60,347 nucleotides of DNA from the NCBI GenBank assembly GCA_021372245.1, contig JAJFUV010000278.1, positions 1-60,347 on the forward strand, given 5' to 3'. Shown in pieces: positions 24,400-32,317 of this stretch. Position numbers and translations under genes: made by a program. The DNA comes from Terriglobales bacterium. GTDB taxonomy: Bacteria > Acidobacteriota > Terriglobia > Bryobacterales > Bryobacteraceae. A model generated the notes under the pieces. The model was not told the origin of the DNA, ran no database searches, and worked only from the letters and a program-made list of their open reading frames with translations. How positions within the stretch are numbered: position 1 is the first letter of the stretch; the number at the start of each line of letters is the position of its first letter.

Positions 24400-24652
24400 G
24401 AGTGGGAGGCGGCCGTTGAAACAGAACCGCAGCGTCCGGTGCGGTTCTCGCTTGCGATACAGACGTGGGTGTGGCTTTACAAACGGTTCGCTTTGTCCGA
24501 ATACGGTGGGATTCGCTGGGGATCCGCTGTTCAGCTTTTATGCACCAGACGATTTCGACCACAGTAACGGCACGCGCGGACTGCACAACCGCTTGCGTTG
24601 AAAGCAAAGCAAGCAATGCGACGAATACGTATTGCAGTACCGCTTGTGCCAT
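24383..24652 (-). CDS. Small secM-like leader ORF upstream of accessory secA
   Basis: This 89-codon ORF starts MAQAVLQYVFVALLALLST, a hydrophobic membrane/signal segment, though with no positive residue before it. The middle is polar and basic, and the end is VLFQRPPPTPSLFS. It stops 27 bases before secA on the same strand. RPPP near the C-terminus resembles the RAPP-type end of known arrest peptides, and proline runs slow ribosomes. Its final codons form one arm of the hairpin that covers the secA ribosome-binding site. These features match secretion-monitor peptides such as SecM. Weak points are the lack of a good ribosome-binding site for the ORF itself and the lack of sequence similarity to a named family. 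It could alternatively be a secreted peptide, or not be translated. Confidence 0.5.
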   Translation of the reverse strand: MAQAVLQYVFVALLALLSTQAVVQSARAVTVVEIVWCIKAEQRIPSESHRIRTKRTVCKATPTSVSQARTAPDAAVLFQRPPPTPSLFS

Positions 24653-24692
24653 CCGTTTGAGCGTATCACAGTCTTTCCTCTTTTGGCAGTCA

Positions 24693-25030
24693 GGAAACCG
24701 TCAAGTCACCAAATAGTTAGTTTCCGTGAGAGATCCTCCCCCGCGCCGCCACTATCGTGTCCAGAGTGAGAAACGCGAAGGCCGTCGCCCTGGACACCCG
24801 CATCACGTCGCCCAGCGTGGCAGCGGACGACAGGACGTCTTCTTCACGGGCTTTGGCGGGGCTTTAGTGGGGATAGCATGAGCGTGGTTTTATTCTTATG
24901 CGAACCTGTCGAGACTCGGCACACCAGTCTGGTATGCGAGGATGGCGCTGCTTGCTCGCTCTGAAGATGCGCTTTGAGGGAACACTTCCGGCACTGACAC
25001 ACTACACTGGAAACCTGGAGGATACTCCCG
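24693..25030 (+). repeat. Direct repeat copy C, upstream part
   Basis: This is the third copy of the repeat that starts GGAAACCG; here the palindrome has lost a base (GGAAACCGTCAAGTCACC). It continues without break into the intact FAD-dependent oxidoreductase gene, so copy C may be the parental arrangement. Copies B and C agree at nearly all positions over about 630 bases. Confidence 0.85.
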
Positions 25031-26440
25031 ATGGCCCGAACCAGCAGACGGTCGTTTGTGATGAGCGGTGGCGCGGCGCTGGCGCCCTCGATGGCGGGTG
25101 CTGCTCCCGCGGCGAGTGTGCGCGTGGTGGAGAACGTGCCCGTGATAGAGGAGGCCGACATCTGCGTATTGGGCGGGAGCTGCACGGGGGTGTTCGCCGC
25201 GGTGCGCGCGGCCAAGCTCGGCGCCCGCGTCGTGCTGGTCGAAAAGCAGGGGCACTTCGGAGGAGTCGCCGCCATCGTTTGCACTTGGCACAGCTTCTTC
25301 GACACGGAATTCAAGCGGCGCATCATCGCCGGCCTCACCGCGGAAACGGTCGGCAAGATGATGAAGACCGGCGCGGCGCAGTCCATCGAGAACAATCCGA
25401 GCCAGGGCACCATTTTTTCTCCTGGCGGCCTGAAAGTCGCACTGGATGAGCTGGCCACGACTGCAAAGGTGCGGCCTTGGCTGCATACGCTGTTTTCAAC
25501 ACCGGTGGTCGAGGACGGCCGTCTCACCGGCGTCATCGTCGACGGCAAGAGCGGGCGCGGCGCGATTCGCGCGAAGGTCTTCATCGACGCCACCGGCGAC
25601 GGCGATCTGTGCGCGCGGCTGGGCCTCGCTCAATACTCTTACGACGCGCCTCAGCCTCCCACTACCGCCGCCTTCCTGGCTAATTGGCCGGAGCGACAGG
25701 GCATCAAACTGGAAGCGGCTCTGCGCGAACACGGCAGTGAGTTCCAAATCCCCGACGGCTTCGTTTGGGGCACCCTGATACCGGGCAGCAACAATTACAT
25801 GTTGGCCGGGACCCGCGTCTACGGTGTGAACTGTGCCGATGCCCGCGATCTCACGAAGGCCGAAATGGAAGGTCGCCGCCAGGTGCGCGCCATCATGGAC
25901 CTGATCGCGAAGTACCGGGCCGAGACCAAGGTCGTGCTGCACGACTTCCCTTCCTCGATTGGCGTCCGCGACACGCGGCACTTCCGCTGCCAGTACCAGC
26001 TCACTCGCGACGACGTGCTGCTCGGCCGCCGCTTCGACGACGCCATCTCCAACGGGAGCTACCGCGTGGACATCCATCACCAGGAGAAGCCCGGCATCAC
26101 GTTCATGTACTTGAACGGATGGCAGGTCTACCACAGGCCCGGCATACCGAGCGAGAGAACCCGCTGGCGCGAGGAAACATCCACGAGCCCGACCTTCTAC
26201 CAGATTCCGTTGCGCTCACTGGTTCCCCCACGTTACGGAAACCTCATCCTGGCAGGACGCATGCTCGACGCCGATAAAACCGCTTTCAGCGCCGTGCGCG
26301 TCATGGTGAACATGAACCAGACAGGCGAGGCGGCCGGGGTAGCGGCCTACCTGGCCTTAACGCAGGACAAACCGATTGCGGAGGTGCGTGCAGCAGAGGT
26401 AAGAAAACTGCTCGCCGACGGCGGGTCGGTGATTATCTGA
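25031..26440 (+). CDS. Tat-exported FAD-dependent oxidoreductase (FAD_oxidored family)
   Basis: This is the intact, 469-residue member of the three copies. The N-terminus SRRSFVMSGGAAL is a twin-arginine signal, so the folded flavoprotein is exported. The FAD-binding GGSCTGVFAAVRAAKLG lies at about 48-64 with GARVVLVEKQGHFGG after it, and a C-terminal FAD contact appears as NLILAGRMLDADKTAFSAVR. The family (PF12831-like) includes oxidoreductases of unknown substrate that are abundant in this kind of bacterium. GGAGG stands 10 bases before the ATG. It converges on ccmH. Substrate is unknown. Confidence 0.88.
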   Translation: MARTSRRSFVMSGGAALAPSMAGAAPAASVRVVENVPVIEEADICVLGGSCTGVFAAVRAAKLGARVVLVEKQGHFGGVAAIVCTWHSFFDTEFKRRIIAGLTAETVGKMMKTGAAQSIENNPSQGTIFSPGGLKVALDELATTAKVRPWLHTLFSTPVVEDGRLTGVIVDGKSGRGAIRAKVFIDATGDGDLCARLGLAQYSYDAPQPPTTAAFLANWPERQGIKLEAALREHGSEFQIPDGFVWGTLIPGSNNYMLAGTRVYGVNCADARDLTKAEMEGRRQVRAIMDLIAKYRAETKVVLHDFPSSIGVRDTRHFRCQYQLTRDDVLLGRRFDDAISNGSYRVDIHHQEKPGITFMYLNGWQVYHRPGIPSERTRWREETSTSPTFYQIPLRSLVPPRYGNLILAGRMLDADKTAFSAVRVMVNMNQTGEAAGVAAYLALTQDKPIAEVRAAEVRKLLADGGSVII

Positions 26441-26451
26441 AGGGAAGCGAT

Positions 26452-26862
26452 CTACGCGGGGACCGGGCGGCTCAGGCGCCGTATAAACAGCACCAAGCCG
26501 AGCACAGCCAACACGATCACGATGACCGGGATTACGTGCATCCACCACCACCTGGAGCCTTCCGGCTCCACCAGGATGCGCGCGCCGTACTGCTGCTTGT
26601 AATAATCCAGGACCTGCTGGTCGGTCTTCCCTTCCCCCACCATGCGGGCGATCTCGGCGCGCATGGTCAGAGCCACCTCGCTGCGGTGCGTCGCAACGGC
26701 TTCGTTCCAGCAGCAGGGCGCGAGCAGCGATTTCTCAAGATGCAGCACACGGGCCTGTTCGGCTGCCGGTGGTTGGGCCAAGGCTGCCGCGCCGCAAAGC
26801 AAAACTGCCAGAACGGCCATCCAAACCCCACTCAGCCGAAAGAAAATCGCGGAATGCCCCAT
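26452..26862 (-). CDS. ccmH: Cytochrome c biogenesis protein CcmH, 'APCCW' variant
   Basis: CcmH is a membrane-anchored thiol-disulfide protein that helps reduce apocytochrome c for haem attachment. The 136-residue protein has a signal/anchor (GVWMAVLAVLLCGAAALAQ), the CcmH core LLAPCCWNEAVATHRS, then MRAEIARMVGEGKTDQQVLD, and a C-terminal helix (MHVIPVIVIVLAVLGLVLFI). The classical LRCxxCQ motif is replaced by adjacent cysteines. I recall this variant from Acidobacteriota-like CcmH proteins, so it is probably not damage. No other ccm gene is adjacent. Confidence 0.85.
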   Translation of the reverse strand: MGHSAIFFRLSGVWMAVLAVLLCGAAALAQPPAAEQARVLHLEKSLLAPCCWNEAVATHRSEVALTMRAEIARMVGEGKTDQQVLDYYKQQYGARILVEPEGSRWWWMHVIPVIVIVLAVLGLVLFIRRLSRPVPA

Positions 26863-26949
26863 GTCTCTATCCTATTGATAAAACAGATTGTTTTCAACGA
26901 CACGAACCAAGGTGCCGTCCCAGTGGCTTCGGCTCGCTTCTCTTCGCGC

Positions 26950-26955
26950 TATGAT
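26950..26955 (+). promoter_or_regulatory. Candidate -10 element before the GT2 gene
   Basis: TATGAT lies 55 bases upstream of the GTG start at 27010, in the divergent spacer between ccmH and the glycosyltransferase. No good -35 hexamer is found at the expected distance. Confidence 0.3.
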
Positions 26956-27009
26956 AGTGGATGTTCTTACCCGATCAACGGTTTCTACCGTGGGGAGTGA
27001 GTAGAACAA

Positions 27010-28602
27010 GTGGCCTTCCTATTAGCATCCTCATTGACCGATCAGGTCGTACGCAGTATTTCTGACGAAACTTTCACCGGAATCCACACCCTGGGCTGGT
27101 TCGACTGGGCGATTCTGGTCCCTTATTTCACCGTTCTCCTAATTCTGTCCATCTACGGTCTGCACCGGTTCGAAGTGGTGCGTATGTTCTTCAAGTATCG
27201 CAAGAATGTGCCCACCCATGCGCCTGAGCAGTTCGAGAAGCTCCCGCGCGTGACCGTGCAGCTTCCGCTGTATAACGAGCGGTACGTGGTGGCGCAGTTG
27301 CTCGATGCCATCTCCAAGCTGGATTACCCGCGCGAACTGCTACAGATCCAGGTGCTGGACGATTCGACCGACGAAACGCACCAACTGGCCGAAAGCCTGG
27401 TCGCACAGTATAACGCCCAGGGTTTCCCGATCGAGTACGTCCACCGCACAAACCGTTACGGCTTCAAGGCCGGCGCATTGCAGGCGGGGTTGGCGACGGT
27501 GACAGGCGAGTTCATCGCCATCTTCGACGCCGATTTCGTTCCCCAGCCGGACTTCCTCAAGCGCACCATCCACTATTTCACCGACCCCAAGGTGGGTGTG
27601 GTGCAGACGCGCTGGACCTACCAGAACCGCAACCAGAACCTGCTTACCGAAGTGCAGGCCGTGATGCTGGACGGTCACTTCATCATGGAGCAGGCGGCGC
27701 GCTGCGGTGGAAGACTCTTCTTCAATTTCAACGGCACGGCCGGTGTGCTTCGGCGCGCCATGATCGACGACGCGGGCGGCTGGCAGCATGACACGCTGGT
27801 GGAAGACGCCGACCTGAGCTATCGCGCACAGTTGAAGGGCTGGCGCTTCGTGTACGTCCCCTCGATCGAGTGCCTGTCCGAGCTGCCCGTCGAGATGCGC
27901 GGTTTCCAGATGCAGCAGTCACGCTGGGCGAAAGGCCTGATGCAGGCGGGCATCAAACTGCTCCCGTCCATCATGCGTTCCAACGCCCGGTGGCGCGTCA
28001 AGCTGGAAGCCTTTCTGCACCTGACGCCGAACATCAGCTATCCGCTCATCATCGTCATGTCGGCGTTGCTCGTGCCGGCGATGGTGGTGAGGTTCTACGC
28101 CGGCTGGTTCCAAATGATGGTTGTCGACGGTCCGCTGATCATCGCGAACTTCTGGTCGTTGTGGCTCTTCTACATCCTGGCGTACCGCGAAGTGTTCCCG
28201 AACAATTGGAAACGCTCCATCTTCCTGATGCCGGTATTGAGCGCTGCCGGAGTCGCATTGACTGCGATCAACGCGAAGACGGTTATCGAGGCTTTGATCG
28301 GCGACAAAGGCAGCTGGACGCCGACGCCGAAGTACTCCCTGCAGGGCAAAGCTGCCATGCGCGGGCCCGCGCAGTACCGGTACCGGGCCGGTTGGCTGCC
28401 TTTCGTGGAGATCGCCCTCGGCATCGTCTATATCCTGTTCGGGGCGTACGCCGTCGACACATATAACTTCTTCGCGCTTCCGTTCCTGGCGATTTTTGCC
28501 GCCGGATTCTTCTGGGCTGCCTTTTCCGTGCTGGGAAGCGAAGCGCGCGCCCTGCTGCGGTTCCAGCGCGAACGCCGCCTGGCCCTTGTGTCGGCCCGTT
28601 AA
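27010..28602 (+). CDS. Processive membrane glycosyltransferase family 2 (cellulose-synthase-like)
   Basis: The 530-residue protein has the D,D,D,QxxRW layout of processive beta-glycosyltransferases. The residues are D117-D118 in LDDST, DAD at 173-175, E265-D266 in VEDADLSYR, and QQSRW at 302-306. One membrane helix precedes the catalytic domain (about 33-50) and several follow (about 340-362, 372-390, 405-425 and 465-512). It would polymerise or transfer sugars to a lipid or polysaccharide across the inner membrane. No PilZ domain or bcs genes are present, so cellulose is not implied; glucomannan-type and ceramide-type relatives share this architecture. The start is GTG with GGGGAG 12 bases upstream. 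Confidence 0.88.
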   Translation: MAFLLASSLTDQVVRSISDETFTGIHTLGWFDWAILVPYFTVLLILSIYGLHRFEVVRMFFKYRKNVPTHAPEQFEKLPRVTVQLPLYNERYVVAQLLDAISKLDYPRELLQIQVLDDSTDETHQLAESLVAQYNAQGFPIEYVHRTNRYGFKAGALQAGLATVTGEFIAIFDADFVPQPDFLKRTIHYFTDPKVGVVQTRWTYQNRNQNLLTEVQAVMLDGHFIMEQAARCGGRLFFNFNGTAGVLRRAMIDDAGGWQHDTLVEDADLSYRAQLKGWRFVYVPSIECLSELPVEMRGFQMQQSRWAKGLMQAGIKLLPSIMRSNARWRVKLEAFLHLTPNISYPLIIVMSALLVPAMVVRFYAGWFQMMVVDGPLIIANFWSLWLFYILAYREVFPNNWKRSIFLMPVLSAAGVALTAINAKTVIEALIGDKGSWTPTPKYSLQGKAAMRGPAQYRYRAGWLPFVEIALGIVYILFGAYAVDTYNFFALPFLAIFAAGFFWAAFSVLGSEARALLRFQRERRLALVSAR

Positions 28603-28653
28603 CCGAAGCGCTTCGGCAAGCGCGTACTTGTAAGAACTGTTATCTTCATTCTC

Positions 28654-30105
28654 ATGGTGCGCAATCATGGGTTGCGTCGTCGTGAGTTCCTGATGACAGC
28701 CGCGGCGCCCGCCGCGGTGGCGCAAAAGACGCCTTCGGGCGGAAAGCTCCGCGCCGGCGCGGCCACTACCAACATCACTCCGAATCTCGGCTGTTCGCTA
28801 GCCGGGAATATGACCGATTTCAAATCCACAGAGGTGCACGACGAGCTGCTCGTGCGCGCTCTCGCACTGGACAACGGTTCGGCCCGGCTGGCCATGGCCA
28901 CCTGCGACCTTTGTGTGCTGCCGCGCGACGCGGCGGACCGCGCCAAGAAGTTGATCCAGGAACGCTGCGGACTTCCTCCCTCGAGCGTCCTGATCTCGAC
29001 GGTTCACACGCACAGCGCGCCGCCTGCCGCGCACCTGTTCCAGTGCCCGCCCGATCCGGCCTACATCGACTTTCTCGTGCCGCGCATCGCAGACGCCGTG
29101 CGCCTGGCGCTCAACCACCTGGAACCCGCGCGCATCGGCTGGGGCGTGGGCCGGGAGGACCGCCTCGTGTTCAACCGCCGTTACCATATGCGGCCCGGCA
29201 CGATGCCGCCCAACCCGTTCGGCGACACCACCGAAAAGGCGAAGATGAACCCGGGCATCGGGAACCCGGACGTCATTGAACCGGCCGGTCCCATCGACCC
29301 GGACGTGGGCGTGATGGCGGTGGAAGCCCTCGACGGCCGGCCCATCGCGGTGTGGGGTAACTACGCGCTCCACTACGTGGGCGACGTGGGCCCGGGACAC
29401 ATCAGCGCGGATTACTTCGGCTACTGGGCGCGCGCCATGGCGCGACTGGCGGGCGTTTCGCCGGCAGAGACGTTTCCCCCGTTTGTCGCCATGCTGACCA
29501 ACGCCTGTTCCGGCGACGTCAACAACGTGGACGTCCTGAAAGGTTCGCGCGAACGTCTGGCGCCGTATACCAAGATGCGGCGCGTCGCCGAAATACTCGC
29601 GGCCGAGAGCTTCCGCACCTGGCGCAACATGGAATTCACCGATTCGCCGGTGTTGGGCTCGTCGCTCGAAGAAATCGAATTCGGCTTTCGGCTGCCTGCG
29701 GCCGAAGATGTCGATCGGGCGCGGAGGATTCTGGCCGTCGCGCCTCCCGGCGAGCTCAAGAAGCTGCCGGAGATTTACGCGCGAGAAACCGTGATCATGG
29801 CCGAAACGTTTCCGAAACGCGTGACCGCCCCGGTGCAGGCCATGCGCATAGGAGCCCTGGGCATCGGCACTTTCCCCGGAGAGGCATTCGTCGAACTGGG
29901 ACTGAATTTGAAAGCCAAGAGTCCGTTTAAGCCGACCTTGCTTGTGGAACTCGCCAACGATTACCGGGGTTACATCCCCACGTTGCGCGGATTCGCGGAA
30001 GGCGGTTATGAAACATGGCGGGCCAAGTCGAGTTGCCTGGAAAAGGAGGCCGCCGCGAAGATTACGGCTTCCCTGCTCAGGCAGCTAGGCGCGCTTGCCA
30101 CATAA
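28654..30105 (+). CDS. Tat-exported neutral/alkaline ceramidase-like hydrolase
   Basis: The 483-residue protein has RRREFLMTAAAPAA as Tat signal. It then has the neutral ceramidase N-terminal domain pattern: RAGAATTNITPNLG at the start, ALALDNGSARLAMATCDL, and STVHTHSAPPA, where the family binds zinc. A further conserved segment is MLTNACSGDVNNVD. It lacks the C-terminal domain of true ceramidases, so the substrate may be a sugar amide or another molecule. It starts the run of exported genes 28654-34414; the next gene begins 10 bases after its stop. Confidence 0.8.
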   Translation: MVRNHGLRRREFLMTAAAPAAVAQKTPSGGKLRAGAATTNITPNLGCSLAGNMTDFKSTEVHDELLVRALALDNGSARLAMATCDLCVLPRDAADRAKKLIQERCGLPPSSVLISTVHTHSAPPAAHLFQCPPDPAYIDFLVPRIADAVRLALNHLEPARIGWGVGREDRLVFNRRYHMRPGTMPPNPFGDTTEKAKMNPGIGNPDVIEPAGPIDPDVGVMAVEALDGRPIAVWGNYALHYVGDVGPGHISADYFGYWARAMARLAGVSPAETFPPFVAMLTNACSGDVNNVDVLKGSRERLAPYTKMRRVAEILAAESFRTWRNMEFTDSPVLGSSLEEIEFGFRLPAAEDVDRARRILAVAPPGELKKLPEIYARETVIMAETFPKRVTAPVQAMRIGALGIGTFPGEAFVELGLNLKAKSPFKPTLLVELANDYRGYIPTLRGFAEGGYETWRAKSSCLEKEAAAKITASLLRQLGALAT

Positions 30106-30115
30106 GGAGAAGACT

Positions 30116-31225
30116 ATGGATAGCAATGCTACACGTCGTTCATTCTTAAGCATGTCTGCGGCGGTTGCCGCGCCCGCCATCCTGGGCGCGCAATCGCCAA
30201 ACGACACGATGCGAGTCGCCTGCATTGGTGTCGGCAACCGTGGATCGTACCTGCTGCGAAATATGCTGAAGGTCGCCGGTACAAAGGTCGTGGCGGTCTG
30301 CGACCTACTGCCGGAGCGCGCCAATACGGCCGCCCAGGCGGTGGAAAAGGCGGGAGGTTCCGCGGCGGTCTACAGCGACTTCCGCAAGATGCTCGAAGAG
30401 CGCAAAGACATCGACGCCGTCGTCGTGGCCACGCCCGACTGGACGCACCGCGACGTCGATATCGCCGTGCTCGAAATGGGCAAGAACCTTTATGCCGAGA
30501 AGCCGCTGGCGCTGAATATCGCCGATTGCAAGATGATCCAAAGCACGGCCAAGCGGGCCAAGGGCATCATGCAGGTTGGCTTCCAGTTGCGCCATGACCC
30601 CAACCGCCACGCGGCCGAGAAGTTCATCCACGAGGGCGGCATCGGCAAGGTGCTCATGTGCCATGGCATCCGCCACGGCGGGGATTTGCCGAGGGCGATT
30701 CCATGGTACTTCGACAAGACCAAGTGCGGGGACATCGTCGTCGATCAGGGCATCCACATCCTCGACCTGTTCCGGTGGGCCATCGGTTCAAATCCCGTGC
30801 GCGCGCTTGCCAGCGGCGGCACCGACCTCTTCATCGACGTCCCGCCGGGCCGCACCGTCATGGACAACTACAACCTGATCCTCGAATACCCAGGCGGCCA
30901 GCGGGTGAACTTCAGCCACCATTACTTCGACCCGCCGGGATTCTCGGGCGACCAGGAGCGCGTGTTCGGGAGCGAGGGCTCCGTGGATCTGGTGGCCGCT
31001 ACCTGGCAGCCTCGCATGAAGCGCGGGCTGGTGAAGCTGGAAGTGCCAGACGCGGGCGAAGACTCTACATACAGCGCGCTGAAGGCATTCGCCGGCTACG
31101 CGCGCGACCACAAGGAACCCATCAACAACGTGGACTCGGCGCTCGCGTCGACGGCCATGGTGATCATGGCGACGAAAGCGATCTACGAGAAGCGCATCGT
31201 CACCTGGGACGAGGTGATGGGGTAG
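30116..31225 (+). CDS. Tat-exported Gfo/Idh/MocA family oxidoreductase
   Basis: The 369-residue protein starts MDSNATRRSFLSMS, a Tat signal, with AAGGAG upstream. A Rossmann fold follows (VACIGVGNRGSYLL), then VVATPDWTHRDVDIAVLEMG and the family motif EKPLALN (the conserved EKP lysine). The C-terminal alpha/beta domain contains QGIHILDLFRW. These enzymes oxidise or isomerise sugars with tightly held NAD(P). Export by Tat implies the cofactor is bound before transport. It lies between the ceramidase-like and Kelch genes. Confidence 0.9.
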   Translation: MDSNATRRSFLSMSAAVAAPAILGAQSPNDTMRVACIGVGNRGSYLLRNMLKVAGTKVVAVCDLLPERANTAAQAVEKAGGSAAVYSDFRKMLEERKDIDAVVVATPDWTHRDVDIAVLEMGKNLYAEKPLALNIADCKMIQSTAKRAKGIMQVGFQLRHDPNRHAAEKFIHEGGIGKVLMCHGIRHGGDLPRAIPWYFDKTKCGDIVVDQGIHILDLFRWAIGSNPVRALASGGTDLFIDVPPGRTVMDNYNLILEYPGGQRVNFSHHYFDPPGFSGDQERVFGSEGSVDLVAATWQPRMKRGLVKLEVPDAGEDSTYSALKAFAGYARDHKEPINNVDSALASTAMVIMATKAIYEKRIVTWDEVMG

Positions 31226-31245
31226 TCGCATCGCGTGAACCGGCC

Positions 31246-32313
31246 ATGAACCGTAGAACGTTTCTTGGTCTGGCGGCGGGGTCGGCCCTAGGCGGGCAGA
31301 CTCCGCCGCCTTTGCGTTTCAAATGGCGTTTCGGCCCTGAGTACCCCAGTTACGTGAAGGGCGGAGCCATGGCGCGCGTGGGCGATGCCGTGGTTTATGC
31401 CGGAGGCATGACGCAGCCTTGGCGCGAGAACGAGACGGCCTGGTATCTGCGGCCCGAAAACAAGGACTGGCGGCCACTGCCGCCCATGCCTAAAGGGCGC
31501 GCCTACACACACGGCACGGGCACCGAAGATTCGCTCATCGTCGTGGGTGGGCGCTGGCGCGGACACGCCACCGCGGACGTCTTGCGGTTGCGGTGGACGG
31601 GTTCGGACGAGTGGCAGTGGGATATGCTTCCTTCGCTTACCGAAGCCCGCGCCACTGCAGGCGTTGCGGCTGTGGGCTCAAAGGTGGTAGCCATCGGCGG
31701 CGGCGATTGGGACCGGCAGGTTGGCGGTGCCTTAGCCCCGCGCATGGTAAGCCGGGTGGAAGTTTTGGACCTGAAACAACCCGGTCGGGGATGGCAGCAA
31801 GCGGCGGCGTTCCCCGGCGGACCCTGTGTCGCGGCTATGGTGGCGGCCGTTGGCGGCAAGGTCTATCACTTCGGCGGCTACGACCTGTGGTACGAACAGG
31901 GCCAGCGGCGCATCGAGGTCAAGAACACCGCCTGGATCTACGACGTTGCAGCCAACCGCTGGAAACCGTTGCCGGCATTGCCGAGGCATATGTACGGCGG
32001 AGCCTGTGCCGCGCTGCGCGACCGTTATATAGTTCTGATGGGCGGCGTGGTGGAGGACGATGCCGGCCACCGCGAGATGAGCGTGATCGTCGACCCCAAG
32101 CGCAAAGTGGTGCTGGGGCAATACAGCACGAGCGTCCTGGTCTACGACACCGCCAATCGCAGCTACGAATGGTCCAAGACCTCCATGCCGCGCGGACACA
32201 ACGATATTCGCGCCGCGGTCCTCGATGAGAAGATCTATGTCGTCGGCGGCGAAAACGCCGACGTGACGCTTTCCAATACAACCAGCGACGTTCTTATAGC
32301 GGAGATCGAATAA
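31246..32313 (+). CDS. Tat-exported Kelch-repeat protein (NanM-like beta-propeller)
   Basis: The 355-residue protein starts MNRRTFLGLAAGSALGG, a Tat-type signal. Repeated Kelch blades are seen as double-glycine strands: DAVVYAGGMT, DSLIVVGGRW, SKVVAIGGGDW, GKVYHFGGYDLW, DRYIVLMGGVVE and EKIYVVGGEN, about six blades. This fold resembles N-acetylneuraminate mutarotase and related periplasmic propellers. The start is chosen because the signal peptide begins here; a longer in-frame extension overlaps the preceding gene. It is 20 bases after the oxidoreductase and 4 bases before the next gene, so they form an operon. Ligand unknown. Confidence 0.82.
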   Translation: MNRRTFLGLAAGSALGGQTPPPLRFKWRFGPEYPSYVKGGAMARVGDAVVYAGGMTQPWRENETAWYLRPENKDWRPLPPMPKGRAYTHGTGTEDSLIVVGGRWRGHATADVLRLRWTGSDEWQWDMLPSLTEARATAGVAAVGSKVVAIGGGDWDRQVGGALAPRMVSRVEVLDLKQPGRGWQQAAAFPGGPCVAAMVAAVGGKVYHFGGYDLWYEQGQRRIEVKNTAWIYDVAANRWKPLPALPRHMYGGACAALRDRYIVLMGGVVEDDAGHREMSVIVDPKRKVVLGQYSTSVLVYDTANRSYEWSKTSMPRGHNDIRAAVLDEKIYVVGGENADVTLSNTTSDVLIAEIE

Positions 32314-32317
32314 CGCC

